Numbered from the stretch's first letter, positions 47,841-57,270 are shown. The stretch: DNA of 64,000 nucleotides from Lelliottia nimipressuralis (GCF_004402045.1 NZ_SOMG01000008.1:1-64000); one strand, 5' to 3'. Notes: a model not told the origin generated them from the letters alone. Numbers and translations are program-made.

Positions 47841-48347
47841 TTACTGGTTACTACGGGTACTGCTATTGCTACTGAAAAACGTCGTTTCTGAGCTTCGCTG
47901 CATCCGTGCAACCTCACGCAGCTGGTCCATTCGCTGCTGATGTTTGGTGTTCAAAACCGCTTGCTGCTCGGGCGTTAGCAGGTGGAACATCTGGTTGCGG
48001 ACCTTCGCCATCTCTACCTGGCGGGCAACCTGTTCCTGTGCCATTTTTTCGGCCTGAGCGCGAACAGCGCTTTCGTCAAAATTTTCTGCGGTGACAAGGC
48101 GATGCATTGTCTCCATTTCGCTAACATTAACAGGGGGCTGGTCGTGTCGTGCCCTCTGCATCAGATCTCGCATCTGTTGACGCTGATGTTCGGTTAAACT
48201 TATGCCGTCAAACATATGGCTTTGGCTACTGTGCTGCGTTGCGCCCTCTTGCGAGGAACCGTTATCGCTGATGATAGCTACAGCAGCCTGGCTAAACGCA
48301 CTGAACGCCAGCGTTGAGGCCATGACGGCAGCGGTAACTTTGCGCAT
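47841..48347 (-). CDS. cpxP: periplasmic Cpx regulator/chaperone CpxP
   Basis: Periplasmic adaptor that inhibits the CpxA sensor and helps clear misfolded proteins. The signal peptide ends near AFSQA-A. Two LTxxQ motifs (LTEHQRQQM and LTPEQQAVL) define the Spy/CpxP family. The ATG preceded by GGGAG gives 168 aa; a GTG one codon earlier is less well spaced. Divergent from cpxRA with a CpxR box between them. Confidence 0.96.
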   Translation of the reverse strand: MRKVTAAVMASTLAFSAFSQAAVAIISDNGSSQEGATQHSSQSHMFDGISLTEHQRQQMRDLMQRARHDQPPVNVSEMETMHRLVTAENFDESAVRAQAEKMAQEQVARQVEMAKVRNQMFHLLTPEQQAVLNTKHQQRMDQLREVARMQRSSETTFFSSNSSTRSNQ

Positions 48348-48427
48348 CACTTGCTCCCAAAATCTTTCGTGTCGCGATTCAACGAGAGACAGTCTACGAT
48401 TCAGGCTGCAAACATGCGTCAGGGGGT

Positions 48428-48442
48428 GTAAAACAACGTAAA
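48428..48442 (+). promoter_or_regulatory. CpxR binding box
   Basis: Perfect GTAAA-N5-GTAAA in the cpxP-cpxR intergenic region, suited to activate cpxP and autoregulate cpxRA. Confidence 0.9.
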
Positions 48443-48497
48443 GTCATGGATTAGACAGCCTTGATGTCGTAATTTCTGCCTCGGAGGTATTTAAACA

Positions 48498-49196
48498 ATG
48501 AATAAAATCCTGTTAGTTGATGATGACCGAGAGCTCACATCCCTTTTAAAGGAGTTGCTCGACATGGAAGGTTTCAACGTCCTGGTTGCCCATGATGGCG
48601 AGCAGGCGCTGAGTCTCCTTGACGACAGCATCGATTTACTTTTGCTCGACGTCATGATGCCAAAGAAGAACGGTATCGATACGTTGAAAGAGCTTCGCCA
48701 GACACACCAGACTCCCGTTATCATGCTGACCGCGCGCGGCAGCGAACTTGACCGCGTACTCGGCCTTGAGCTGGGCGCGGATGACTATTTACCCAAACCG
48801 TTTAATGACCGTGAACTGGTTGCCCGTATTCGCGCTATCCTGCGACGTTCCCACTGGAGCGAGCAGCAGCAAAATACCGACAATAGCTCACCAACCCTTG
48901 AAGTCGACTCCCTGAGCCTGAACCCGGGCCGCCAGGAAGCGAGCTTCGACGGCCAGACGCTGGAACTGACCGGTACGGAGTTCACCCTGCTTTATCTGCT
49001 GGCGCAGCACCTCGGCCAGGTGGTATCGCGTGAACATTTAAGTCAGGAAGTGCTGGGTAAACGCCTCACCCCGTTTGACCGCGCCATCGACATGCACATC
49101 TCGAACCTACGCCGTAAGCTGCCGGAGCGTAAAGACGGTCACCCATGGTTTAAAACCCTGCGTGGTCGTGGTTATCTGATGGTTTCCGCTTCATGA
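48498..49196 (+). CDS. cpxR: envelope stress response regulator CpxR
   Basis: OmpR-type response regulator. The receiver domain has Asp51 in LLLLDVMMPKKNG as phosphorylation site and the conserved Lys in YLPKPF. The C-terminal winged helix (about 130-232) includes NLRRKLPERKDGHPWFKTLRGRGY. It is 232 aa. Its last 4 bp overlap the cpxA start. Confidence 0.98.
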   Translation: MNKILLVDDDRELTSLLKELLDMEGFNVLVAHDGEQALSLLDDSIDLLLLDVMMPKKNGIDTLKELRQTHQTPVIMLTARGSELDRVLGLELGADDYLPKPFNDRELVARIRAILRRSHWSEQQQNTDNSSPTLEVDSLSLNPGRQEASFDGQTLELTGTEFTLLYLLAQHLGQVVSREHLSQEVLGKRLTPFDRAIDMHISNLRRKLPERKDGHPWFKTLRGRGYLMVSAS

Positions 49197-50566
49197 TAGG
49201 AAGCTTAACCGCCCGCATCTTCGCCATCTTCTGGCTGACGCTGGCACTGGTTTTAATGCTCGTACTGATGTTGCCAAAACTCGACTCACGCCAGATGACG
49301 GAGCTTCTCGACAGCGAGCAACGTCAGGGCGTGATGATCGAGCAGCACGTGGAAGCCGAGCTGGCAAACGATCCACCGAACGATCTGATGTGGTGGCGCA
49401 GGCTGTTTCGCGCTATCGACAAGTGGGCGCCTCCCGGGCAGCGTCTTTTGCTGGTCACCAGCGAAGGTCGCGTGATTGGGGCCGATCGCAACGAGATGCA
49501 GATCATCCGCAACTTTATTGGCCAGGCGGATAACGCCGATCACCCCCAGAAGAAGAAATATGGCCGCGTAGAGATGGTGGGGCCTTTCTCCGTCAGGGAC
49601 GGGGAGGATAATTATCAACTCTACCTGATTCGTCCGGCGAGCAATTCCCAGTCCGACTTCATCAACCTGCTGTTTGACCGCCCTCTCCTGCTGTTGATTG
49701 TCACCATGCTGGTCAGTTCCCCGCTGCTGTTATGGCTGGCGTGGAGCCTGGCAAAACCGGCACGTAAGCTGAAAAATGCCGCCGATGAAGTCGCTCAGGG
49801 TAACCTGCGACAACACCCTGAACTGGAAGCCGGACCGCAGGAGTTCCTTGCCGCCGGGACCAGTTTTAACCAGATGGTGAGCGCGCTCGATCGGATGATG
49901 ACGGCGCAGCAACGCCTGCTGTCGGATATCTCGCACGAGCTGCGCACCCCGCTCACGCGCTTGCAGCTTGGCACCGCGCTGTTGCGTCGCCGCAGCGGTG
50001 AGAGCAAGGAGCTGGAGCGTATTGAAACGGAAGCTCACCGCCTGGACAGCATGATCAACGACCTGCTGGTCATGTCGCGTAATCAGCAGAAAAACGCGCT
50101 GGTCAGCGAAACGGTGAAAGCCAATCATCTGTGGCATGAAGTGCTGGATAACGCGGCGTTCGAAGCGGAACAGATGGGCAAATCGTTTACCGTCAACTTC
50201 CCGCCGGGGCCATGGCCGCTGTACGGTAACCCCAACACGCTGGAAAGCGCGCTGGAGAATATCGTGCGTAACGCCCTGCGCTACTCGCATACGAAGATTG
50301 AGGTGGCGTTCTCGGTGGATAAAGACGGGATCACCGTTATTGTCGATGACGACGGTCCTGGCGTGAGCCCGGAAGATCGCGAGCAGATTTTCCGTCCGTT
50401 CTACCGCACCGACGAAGCGCGCGACCGCGAGTCTGGCGGGACGGGACTGGGTCTGGCGATTGTTGAAACCGCCATGCAGCAGCACCGCGGCTGGGTGAAA
50501 GCCGATGACAGCCCGCTGGGCGGGTTGCGGTTAACGCTGTGGCTGCCGTTGTATAAGCGTTCGTAG
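49193..50566 (+). CDS. cpxA: envelope stress sensor histidine kinase CpxA
   Basis: Inner membrane sensor kinase/phosphatase partner of CpxR. TM1 is about 7-28, the periplasmic sensor 29-163, TM2 164-186, followed by HAMP. The phosphoacceptor His248 lies in SDISHELRTPLTRL. The ATPase domain carries ENIVRNALRYS, DDDGPGV and GGTGLGLAIV boxes. It is 457 aa, as in E. coli, and overlaps cpxR by 4 bp. Confidence 0.98.
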   Translation: MIGSLTARIFAIFWLTLALVLMLVLMLPKLDSRQMTELLDSEQRQGVMIEQHVEAELANDPPNDLMWWRRLFRAIDKWAPPGQRLLLVTSEGRVIGADRNEMQIIRNFIGQADNADHPQKKKYGRVEMVGPFSVRDGEDNYQLYLIRPASNSQSDFINLLFDRPLLLLIVTMLVSSPLLLWLAWSLAKPARKLKNAADEVAQGNLRQHPELEAGPQEFLAAGTSFNQMVSALDRMMTAQQRLLSDISHELRTPLTRLQLGTALLRRRSGESKELERIETEAHRLDSMINDLLVMSRNQQKNALVSETVKANHLWHEVLDNAAFEAEQMGKSFTVNFPPGPWPLYGNPNTLESALENIVRNALRYSHTKIEVAFSVDKDGITVIVDDDGPGVSPEDREQIFRPFYRTDEARDRESGGTGLGLAIVETAMQQHRGWVKADDSPLGGLRLTLWLPLYKRS

Positions 50567-50574
50567 ACGTATGT

Positions 50575-50606
50575 GCCGGGTGGCGGCTTCGCCTTACCCG
50601 GCCTAC
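50575..50606. repeat. REP unit after cpxA
   Basis: GCCGGGTGGCGGCTTCGCCTTACCCGGC palindrome between convergent cpxA and yiiM. It is the same unit type as at 35120. Confidence 0.85.
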
Positions 50607-50618
50607 TTTCCACGGACA

Positions 50619-51293
50619 CTATTTCCCCCACAATCTCCGTGAATTATCCTCGATTTTGCCGCTTAAACGCCTCTTCTGCATGGTTCTTGTCCAGCTGGTC
50701 GACAACCCAGCCGCCGACAGCAGGTGGTGATATTGTTCGTCGTCGAACGGCATATGCCAGGCAATAGCGCAGGCCTCATAGACGGAGACATCGCTCAGGC
50801 GCGACGCCAGCTCAAGCGGCGCATCCGCAGATACCTGCCCTGCCAGCACAACGCGATACAGCCAGCCGGTCTTACCGGCATTTTGCAGCTGCTCGGACAT
50901 ATCGCTGATGCCGAAATGGAAGTTGAGCTTGAAGCACGGCGAGCGTGGCTGCGTCACCTGAATCAGGGCATCGCCCCAGCGGTAGATGTCACCAATAAAC
51001 ACGTTCTTTTCGGTCAGCCCTTCGGTGGAAAGGTTCTCGCCAAACGCGGGGGCGACGAAGAGGTCCGCCTGCTCGGGGAACTCAGTTTTCCAGTGCAGAT
51101 AGTGTTCGCGCGGGTAGTGGCACAGCGCGCGCTCCGGCCCGCCGTGGATTTTCTTTTCGGCCTGCTCGTCACCCGCAAGCCCGAGGTCGGTTAACGTCAG
51201 CTCACCGTCGACCTGAATTTTGGCGATGGCGCTCGGGCGGCTGCCGTCGTATTCCCTTACCTTGCCTGTAAATACATTCACCGGATAATGCAT
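50619..51293 (-). CDS. yiiM: MOSC-domain 6-N-hydroxylaminopurine resistance protein
   Basis: Molybdenum-cofactor enzyme that reduces toxic N-hydroxylated bases. The MOSC domain has KKIHGGPERALCHYPREHY and the molybdenum-ligand Cys in QPRSPCFKLNFHF. The C-terminus has the YiiM-type SWTRTMQKRRLSGKIEDNSRRLWGK ending. From MHYPVNVFTGK it is 224 aa, as in E. coli. In E. coli kdgT separates yiiM from sodA; here they are adjacent. Confidence 0.94.
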   Translation of the reverse strand: MHYPVNVFTGKVREYDGSRPSAIAKIQVDGELTLTDLGLAGDEQAEKKIHGGPERALCHYPREHYLHWKTEFPEQADLFVAPAFGENLSTEGLTEKNVFIGDIYRWGDALIQVTQPRSPCFKLNFHFGISDMSEQLQNAGKTGWLYRVVLAGQVSADAPLELASRLSDVSVYEACAIAWHMPFDDEQYHHLLSAAGLSTSWTRTMQKRRLSGKIEDNSRRLWGK

Positions 51294-51314
51294 CGCTGCT
51301 CCTTTCTGCAGATA

Positions 51315-51342
51315 CAAAAAAAGCGAGTCATCAGACTCGCTT
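51315..51342 (-). terminator. sodA terminator
   Basis: On the minus strand a 9-bp stem AAGCGAGTC/GACTCGCTT with a 4-nt loop is followed by a T-run. It lies between sodA and yiiM. Confidence 0.9.
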
Positions 51343-51363
51343 CTCACAGGCGTCAATGCAACC

Positions 51364-51984
51364 TTATTTTTTAGCGGCGAAACGCGCTGCTGCTTCGTCC
51401 CAGTTCACTACGTCCCAGAAGGCTTTGATGTAGTCCGGGCGACGGTTCTGGAATTTCAGGTAGTAAGCGTGTTCCCACACGTCCAGACCCAGGATTGGGA
51501 AACCGGATGCGCCAGAAATAGCTTCACCCATCAGCGGGGAGTCCTGGTTAGCGGTAGACACCACGGCCAGTTTGTCACCTTTCAGTACCAGCCACGCCCA
51601 GCCAGAGCCGAAACGGGTTGCAGCGGCTTTTTCGAATTCCGCTTTGAAGTTATCTACGGAACCGAAGTCGCGCTCGATAGCCGCTTTCAGGTCGCCCTGC
51701 AGGGTGGTACCAGTTTTCAGGCCTTTCCAGAACAGGCTGTGGTTAGCGTGACCGCCCGCGTTGTTGCGCAGAACGGTTTTCTTGTCCGCTGGCAGCTGGT
51801 CCAGCTTGGTGATCAGCTCTTCAGCAGACAGGTTAGCGAACTCAGGCAGGCTTTCCAGCGCGGCGTTCGCGTTGTTCACATAGGTCTGGTGGTGTTTAGT
51901 GTGATGGATTTCCATCGTCTGCTTGTCGAAATGCGGTTCCAGTGCGTCGTAGGCATACGGCAGGGATGGCAGTGTATAACTCAT
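51364..51984 (-). CDS. sodA: manganese superoxide dismutase
   Basis: Cytoplasmic Mn-SOD. Metal ligands lie in [13 protein letters not shown] (His27), GHANHSLFW (His82) and [13 protein letters not shown] (Asp168, His172). Residues such as GGHANH mark the Mn form. From MSYTLPSLP it is 206 aa; a Met four codons upstream is not used in the family. A Fur box overlaps the promoter. Confidence 0.98.
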   Translation of the reverse strand: MSYTLPSLPYAYDALEPHFDKQTMEIHHTKHHQTYVNNANAALESLPEFANLSAEELITKLDQLPADKKTVLRNNAGGHANHSLFWKGLKTGTTLQGDLKAAIERDFGSVDNFKAEFEKAAATRFGSGWAWLVLKGDKLAVVSTANQDSPLMGEAISGASGFPILGLDVWEHAYYLKFQNRRPDYIKAFWDVVNWDEAAARFAAKK

Positions 51985-52042
51985 AATCCTCTCCATTATT
52001 GTCGGGCGGCACAGCTGTTAATGCCGCGTAAGCAGTTGGTTC

Positions 52043-52048
52043 ATTATA
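52043..52048 (-). promoter_or_regulatory. sodA promoter -10
   Basis: TATAAT on the minus strand about 59 bp upstream of the sodA start, just downstream of the Fur box. Confidence 0.7.
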
Positions 52049-52059
52049 GTTAATTAAAT

Positions 52060-52078
52060 GATATTGAAAATGATTATC
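52060..52078 (-). promoter_or_regulatory. Fur box upstream of sodA
   Basis: GATATTGAAAATGATTATC matches the 19-bp Fur consensus well and lies over the expected -35 region, consistent with iron repression of sodA. Confidence 0.85.
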
Positions 52079-52146
52079 AATGCCTTAGTTTTTATAAGGT
52101 TATTCATTTTCTGACCAAAGCTAAAATGGTGAATAGGTTCAGGACG

Positions 52147-53412
52147 TTAATGGACTTCTACTGCCTTATTGCCTGCCGCAATCTCACGCCTGCTGCTCAG
52201 CGTAAACGCTGACACCACCGTAATCGCCAGCACGAAACAGCCCAGCATCAGATATGTCTCCTGAAAGCCGATCCTGTCATACATATTTCCGGCAAAGGCA
52301 GAAAGGAAAATCGCCGCCGACTGTTTGGTAAACTGGAAGCCAATCAGGTAGATAGTGGCCGACAGACGGGTATCAAACACCCCGGTGATGTATTTGAATG
52401 CCCCCACCAGCAGGAACGGCACCTCCAGCGCATGCAGCATCTTCAGGGCAATCACTTCTACAGCGGTGGTGGCAAATGACGAGCCGATAATACGCGTCGC
52501 CATAATCACCCCGGCGATCAGCAGCGTGTTTTTCGCGCCGATACGGTTAATGATCCACGGCGAGCAGAACATGATGATGGCATTACAAATTTCCCCCGCC
52601 GTCGTCGCAAAGCCAAAAGCACGGGTGCCCTCCTGCGGCGTGGCGAAGAAAGTTTTGAAGAAGGTGGCAAACTGCTGGTCGAAGACGTCATAGACGCAGG
52701 CCACGCCAATCACGTACAGAATAAACATCCACATTCTGCGCTGGCGAAACAGGTTAAAGACGGTTCTGGCAGTGATCTGCGGTTGGTTGGCGCCCAGGGC
52801 GTTCATCACCTGCGCCGTCTGGTTTGGCTTCGGCTTCGCGACCACCAGCAGCAGCATCAACAACAGCGCCGCCCCCGATCCCATCCAGAAGACATATGAC
52901 GGATCGATGCCGAACAAGATGCCCCCCGTTGAGGCGCACAGCCCCCAGCCAAGACAGCCGAACATGCGCGCCTTGCCGTATTCAAAGAAGCTGTTGCGGC
53001 TCACGCGTTCGATATAGGCCTCAATCGCCCCCGAACCCGCCGAGAAAACGAAGCCGATATACAACCCGCCGCTCAGCGCGCCCAGCCAGATACTGGTTTT
53101 CAGCAATGGCGCGAAGACGTACAGGAAGAACGGCGCGAACAGAAACAGCAACACCGAGATTATCCAAAGCAGGTGTTTTTTCAGCCCCAGCTTGTCCGAA
53201 ATTACCCCCAGCACCGGCTGGAAGGCGATAGCCGACAGCGAGATGCAGGAGAAAACAATCCCGGTATGGGTTTTGTTCAGGCCAATGATGTCCGACAGCC
53301 AGATTGGCAGGAACGGAAAGCAGGTGGCCATGATGAAGAAGTAGAGAAAGAAGAACAGCCCGAAAATCCAGAAGTTAGGGTTGTCTTTGTGGGTACAGGT
53401 TGTTGTGTTCAT
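52147..53412 (-). CDS. rafB: LacY/RafB-type oligosaccharide:H+ symporter
   Basis: 12-helix MFS symporter of 421 aa. All key LacY residues appear to be conserved with a +5 offset: Glu131 and Arg149 (sugar binding), Glu274, Arg307, His327 and Glu330 (proton path), and the Asp242-Lys363 pair. The ANFWxFGLFFFxYFFIM-type opening and the YVIGVACVYDVFDQQFATFF segment are diagnostic. It follows the alpha-galactosidase gene by 44 bp, so the substrate is probably raffinose or melibiose rather than lactose. The symbol is by context; LacY itself cannot be excluded by motif alone. Confidence 0.88.
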   Translation of the reverse strand: MNTTTCTHKDNPNFWIFGLFFFLYFFIMATCFPFLPIWLSDIIGLNKTHTGIVFSCISLSAIAFQPVLGVISDKLGLKKHLLWIISVLLFLFAPFFLYVFAPLLKTSIWLGALSGGLYIGFVFSAGSGAIEAYIERVSRNSFFEYGKARMFGCLGWGLCASTGGILFGIDPSYVFWMGSGAALLLMLLLVVAKPKPNQTAQVMNALGANQPQITARTVFNLFRQRRMWMFILYVIGVACVYDVFDQQFATFFKTFFATPQEGTRAFGFATTAGEICNAIIMFCSPWIINRIGAKNTLLIAGVIMATRIIGSSFATTAVEVIALKMLHALEVPFLLVGAFKYITGVFDTRLSATIYLIGFQFTKQSAAIFLSAFAGNMYDRIGFQETYLMLGCFVLAITVVSAFTLSSRREIAAGNKAVEVH

Positions 53413-53456
53413 TATTTTTATCCTCAACGGAGGGCCGGGTCTCCGGCCCGTCACCC

Positions 53457-55580
53457 TTACACGCGTTCCACGCCAATCAGAATGGCGGTTTCCGGATCCA
53501 GAATCGGCAGCGCAATACCTGCCTGCATCAGCCACTCACCGCTCACCGTTTGCGGCTCGTTCATCCACGCCGGCAGCTTGCGCATGGTGTGCCCACCCTC
53601 TCCCGTAATCTGAATATTCGGGTGATCGAGCAGCGTGATACGGTACTGCGCGCTGGCTTCTAACCCCGGCATGCGCAGCGGCATCATCAGGGTGTAATCC
53701 GGCATCGCGAGCTGGCTGATCATAAACAGCCCGTACGACTTATCTTCGCTCACTATCCCCTGCGCCAGCGTGGTGGCGTCCGGCATATCCACGCGCCACT
53801 GGGTACCGCGGTGGATCACCTCACGCCACTGCTTGTGCAGCGCGGCATAATGGCGATACCCCTCGCGCTCCTTCTCATCAACGGTGAGTGGATCCAGCTC
53901 CAGCCCCATATGGCCAAACAGTGCCGTCAGACCTCGGAATTCAATGCTGTGCTGGCGGAAAGTGGCATGGCATTTATGATGACCGATATGCGCGCCCATC
54001 ACCTCCGGCGGGAAGAAGTAACTCATTCCGCGCTGAATGGTGCTGCGCTCCAGCGCGTCGTTATTGTCGGACGCCCAGAAGCGGTGGCTGCGGGTCAGGA
54101 CCTCATAATCAATACGCCCGCCGCCAGAAGAGCAGGATTCGAATTCGATGTGCGGGAAGCGTTCGCCCAGCACGTCTAACAGACGATAAAACTGGCGCGT
54201 CTGGGCGTCGGCAGCCGCTTTGCCGTTGTGTCCAGGCTGCACCAGCTCGCGGTTCATGTCCCATTTCACGTAGTCGACCGCATGCTCGCCCAGCAGCCAG
54301 CTCATGCGCTCGACCAGGTAATCAAAGGCTTCCGGGATGTTGAGGTTGAGCACCAGCTGATGTCGCCCGGTCGCCTGCGCGTAGCCCGGCAGCGCCAGAA
54401 CCCAGTCAGGATGCGCGCGATACAAATCAGAATCCGGGTTAATCATCTCCGGCTCAACCCAGATGCCAAACTCCATGCCGAGCTGTTTAACGTGATTAAT
54501 CACTGGCGTCAGGCCGTTCGGGTATTTTTTCTCGTCCAGATACCAGTCACCCAGCGCGGCATGATCGTCGTTGCGGCCTTTGAACCAGCCGTCGTCAATG
54601 ATAAAGCGCTCCACGCCCAGCGCTGCGGCCTCGTCGGCCATGCGCATGATGTAGTCCGGATCGTGGTTGAAATAAATCCCCTCCCAGGTGTTGAGGTGCA
54701 CCGGGCGCGGTTTGTTTTTCGGGAAGCGAATGATGTTGTCGCGCAGATAGCGGTGGAACTGCTGGCTCATGCCATTCAGCCCGTGCGCGGAGTAGCTTGC
54801 ATACAGGCGCGGCGTCCAGAGCGTTTCGCCCTCTTCAATCGCCATTTCACCCGGCAGGTAGAGTGCTTCGGCCTGTATATAACGGCGGCCATCGGTTTTC
54901 GCTTCCGCGCGCAGGCGGTGGTTGCCGCTCCAGCCCAAATGCACGCCCCAGACGTCGCCCTGCATTTCGCTGAACGAAGGCGTACCTGAAATCAGCGCCG
55001 GGAAGTGTTCGTGGGAGGTTTTGCCCCGGCGGTTTTCAATTACAAAGCTGTCGTGCTCGAGCGTCACGCGGTGTGGCTGAAATTCACGGATCCAGCGTCC
55101 ATGGAAGGCCAGCACCTCCCGCGCGCGCTCGGCCACCGGCAGCGTGACGGCGAAACGGTCCACCTGCCACGCCTGCGACTTCAGGTTGGTTAAGCCGTGA
55201 CGCACCGCCAGCACGCCGCTGGCATCCAGTGCCAGTTCGCTGGTCAGACGCAGGCCCGCATACTCATCTTCTGCGGTAATCGTCAGGGTTTGCCCCTGCT
55301 GGCGTACGTCTGTGGTGGTGAAGACAGGAGAGCCGTCCAGCCCCTGACGATGGCCCTCAATACCGGGCGACCCAAACAGGCCATGCCCCAGCTCAGCCAT
55401 CAGCGTGACCGGAGAATCAACATCCAGCCTGCCGTTAGCCACCGGACGTGCGAGCGTAGCCGCATTCTGTGGCGAAAAGTACTGAAGGTGCGGCCCCCAG
55501 TAGAGAATTTCGGCGAATGGGTGGGTTTTGATTACCACGTCTACCGTGTTGCTTTCGAGTCGTAAAACGGAATCTTGCAT
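53457..55580 (-). CDS. rafA: alpha-galactosidase, GH36
   Basis: Hydrolyses terminal alpha-1,6-galactose from raffinose-type sugars in the cytoplasm. It has an N-terminal beta domain, a central TIM barrel with FIIDDGWF, catalytic nucleophile Asp441 in YVKWDMNRE, acid/base Asp505 in FWASDNNDALER, and the ESCSSGGGRIDYE motif. It is 707 aa, matching plasmid RafA length (708) and unlike the NAD-dependent GH4 MelA. First structural gene of a two-gene operon with the symporter. No signal peptide. Confidence 0.92.
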   Translation of the reverse strand: MQDSVLRLESNTVDVVIKTHPFAEILYWGPHLQYFSPQNAATLARPVANGRLDVDSPVTLMAELGHGLFGSPGIEGHRQGLDGSPVFTTTDVRQQGQTLTITAEDEYAGLRLTSELALDASGVLAVRHGLTNLKSQAWQVDRFAVTLPVAERAREVLAFHGRWIREFQPHRVTLEHDSFVIENRRGKTSHEHFPALISGTPSFSEMQGDVWGVHLGWSGNHRLRAEAKTDGRRYIQAEALYLPGEMAIEEGETLWTPRLYASYSAHGLNGMSQQFHRYLRDNIIRFPKNKPRPVHLNTWEGIYFNHDPDYIMRMADEAAALGVERFIIDDGWFKGRNDDHAALGDWYLDEKKYPNGLTPVINHVKQLGMEFGIWVEPEMINPDSDLYRAHPDWVLALPGYAQATGRHQLVLNLNIPEAFDYLVERMSWLLGEHAVDYVKWDMNRELVQPGHNGKAAADAQTRQFYRLLDVLGERFPHIEFESCSSGGGRIDYEVLTRSHRFWASDNNDALERSTIQRGMSYFFPPEVMGAHIGHHKCHATFRQHSIEFRGLTALFGHMGLELDPLTVDEKEREGYRHYAALHKQWREVIHRGTQWRVDMPDATTLAQGIVSEDKSYGLFMISQLAMPDYTLMMPLRMPGLEASAQYRITLLDHPNIQITGEGGHTMRKLPAWMNEPQTVSGEWLMQAGIALPILDPETAILIGVERV

Positions 55581-55616
55581 CAGACCTCTCCTGTTATCGG
55601 GACGATCTGAGTGTTG

Positions 55617-55634
55617 ATCCGAAACGTTTCGGAT
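55617..55634. promoter_or_regulatory. raf operator O1
   Basis: Perfect 18-bp palindrome ATCCGAAACGTTTCGGAT just upstream of the alpha-galactosidase start. The central CG is typical of LacI-family operators. Confidence 0.85.
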
Positions 55635-55637
55635 ACA

Positions 55638-55655
55638 AACCAAAACGTTTCGGAT
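55638..55655. promoter_or_regulatory. raf operator O2
   Basis: Second copy, AACCAAAACGTTTCGGAT, with one conserved and one degenerate arm. Its centre is 21 bp (two helical turns) from that of O1, allowing side-by-side binding of two repressor dimers. Confidence 0.75.
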
Positions 55656-55684
55656 ATGTGATCGGGTTTATAATTTTGCGGTAT

Positions 55685-56680
55685 TTAGGCCGTCTGGCCT
55701 GGAGAGAATTCTGGCTGCCAGAGCACCTGAAGCCGTTCAATGTCGTCGCCGTTAATCAGCTGGCGCACCATATCGGCAATCTGTTTCCCGACGCCCTCAC
55801 GGGTGGACTGGATCACCGCCGCAACGTCGATATCAACAATGCTGTCCTGCGGTAAGCCGTCGTAGACCACCAGTGAGACGGCATTTTCGCCAGTAAGGCG
55901 TCCCATCTGCGCCAGCGCCATTGCCGCGCCGTCGCCGTGGGTGTTGCAGTCGGTAATGATGGCCGTGGGGGGCTGCGGCAAAGAGAGCAGCTCTTTCGTG
56001 GTGGCATACCCCACGCGGCGCGAAGGGGGCATGGCGCGCAGCCACTCGCTGGACAGCCCGGCTTCCCGTAACGCGTCCAGATAGCCCTGACGACGCTGGG
56101 TGATGAATGCCTGATTATTGCTTTCGCCCAGTAGCGCAATGCGCTGATGACCTTTCTCGATCAGCCAGCGAGTGGCGTGATACGTGCCGGCATAGTTGTC
56201 GAAATCGAACCACGCATACGGCTGCGGCAGATGGCTGCGTCCGAGCGCCAGGAATGGGAATCCGGCGGCCTGCAGTTGCTCAAGACGCGGATCGTGATCC
56301 AGCGTATGCGCCACAATCAGTGCATCCACGCGCCGGCTTTGCACCATGCGCATATAGCTGTGCTTGTCAGCCAGATCGTCATCGGCAATCAACAGCAAGT
56401 CTATTTCATGTCGCGCCAGTTCGTGGCTAATTTCGCCGACCATGTCCATAAAAACGCTGTTATTGAGCGGAACAGGATGCACGGGGAAAACGAGCCCAAC
56501 GGCGTCAATTTTGCCCATCTTCAGGCGGCGGGCAAATGTATTTGGTCGATAGCCACGGCGCTGGGCCTCAGCTTCCACGCGTGCGCGCGTCTCGGCGGAG
56601 ACATCATCATACCCGTTGAGCGCGCGGCTGACGGTGGTAACAGACAGCCCCAGTTCTTTAGCAATGGCTTTAAGCGACAT
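55685..56680 (-). CDS. rafR: LacI-family repressor of the raffinose operon
   Basis: 331 aa. The N-terminal HTH and hinge are MSLKAIAKELGLSVTTVSRAL and RPNTFARRLKMGK. The core has the periplasmic-binding fold with ligand residues in ITDCNTHGDG. The tail lacks a LacI-type tetramerisation helix, so it is probably a dimer. It lies directly upstream of the alpha-galactosidase in the same direction, with two operators in between, so it most likely controls that operon. Whether the inducer is melibiose, raffinose or another alpha-galactoside is not visible. Confidence 0.82.
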   Translation of the reverse strand: MSLKAIAKELGLSVTTVSRALNGYDDVSAETRARVEAEAQRRGYRPNTFARRLKMGKIDAVGLVFPVHPVPLNNSVFMDMVGEISHELARHEIDLLLIADDDLADKHSYMRMVQSRRVDALIVAHTLDHDPRLEQLQAAGFPFLALGRSHLPQPYAWFDFDNYAGTYHATRWLIEKGHQRIALLGESNNQAFITQRRQGYLDALREAGLSSEWLRAMPPSRRVGYATTKELLSLPQPPTAIITDCNTHGDGAAMALAQMGRLTGENAVSLVVYDGLPQDSIVDIDVAAVIQSTREGVGKQIADMVRQLINGDDIERLQVLWQPEFSPGQTA

Positions 56681-56697
56681 GATTTTCCGTATCTTCG

Positions 56698-57246
56698 TTA
56701 ATTTTGTTCTGCCACCAGCAGCGCGTGCGTATCGGGCTCCAGCGCCTTAAAGATATGCGGCCGATCGGCGGGGTAACAAATGTAATCTCCCGGACCAAGC
56801 TCTTCCGCGGCGTCGACCAGGCCGACCATCGCCCGCCCCTGCGTCACAATAATGTGTTCAACCGAGCCGGGCGGGTGCGGCTGGGAAATACGGTCGGCCC
56901 CTGGTTGAGTCAGCAGCAGATAAATATCACGACGCGCGCCCGGTGGACATGCTGCCAGTAAAATAGCTTCATAATTAGCCTGCCCGGCGACCACTTTCGT
57001 CCCTTCACCGCGGCGGATCACCTGCGTGGTCGGGAGCTGCGGCTCAAGCAAGCGAGCGAAAGGAATATCCAGCGCCACGCAAAGCGACCACAGCGTTTCC
57101 AGGCTAGGGTTACCGTTGCCGGACTCCAGCTGAGAAAGCGTGGATTTAGCGATCCCGGCACGACGGGCGATTTCCGCCAGTGAAAGTCCGGTTCGCAGGC
57201 GTTCTCGCACCAGACTTTTAGCGATCAGGCTGATTGGCTGCGTCAT
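56698..57246 (-). CDS. XRE-family HTH regulator with cupin domain
   Basis: 182 aa. The HTH (about 12-65) has LSLAEIARRAGIAKSTLSQLE. A C-terminal cupin (about 105-178) has HPPGSVEHIIVTQGRAMV and GDYICYPADRPHIFKAL, where His and Glu could bind a metal. Divergent from the azlCD-like pair with a palindrome between them, so it probably controls those genes and itself. Similar regulators sit beside AzlCD transporters elsewhere. The effector is unknown. The start is 17 bp from the end of the raf repressor region. Confidence 0.85.
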   Translation of the reverse strand: MTQPISLIAKSLVRERLRTGLSLAEIARRAGIAKSTLSQLESGNGNPSLETLWSLCVALDIPFARLLEPQLPTTQVIRRGEGTKVVAGQANYEAILLAACPPGARRDIYLLLTQPGADRISQPHPPGSVEHIIVTQGRAMVGLVDAAEELGPGDYICYPADRPHIFKALEPDTHALLVAEQN

Positions 57247-57270
57247 GTAACGGCCTCTTGTTCTATAAAT

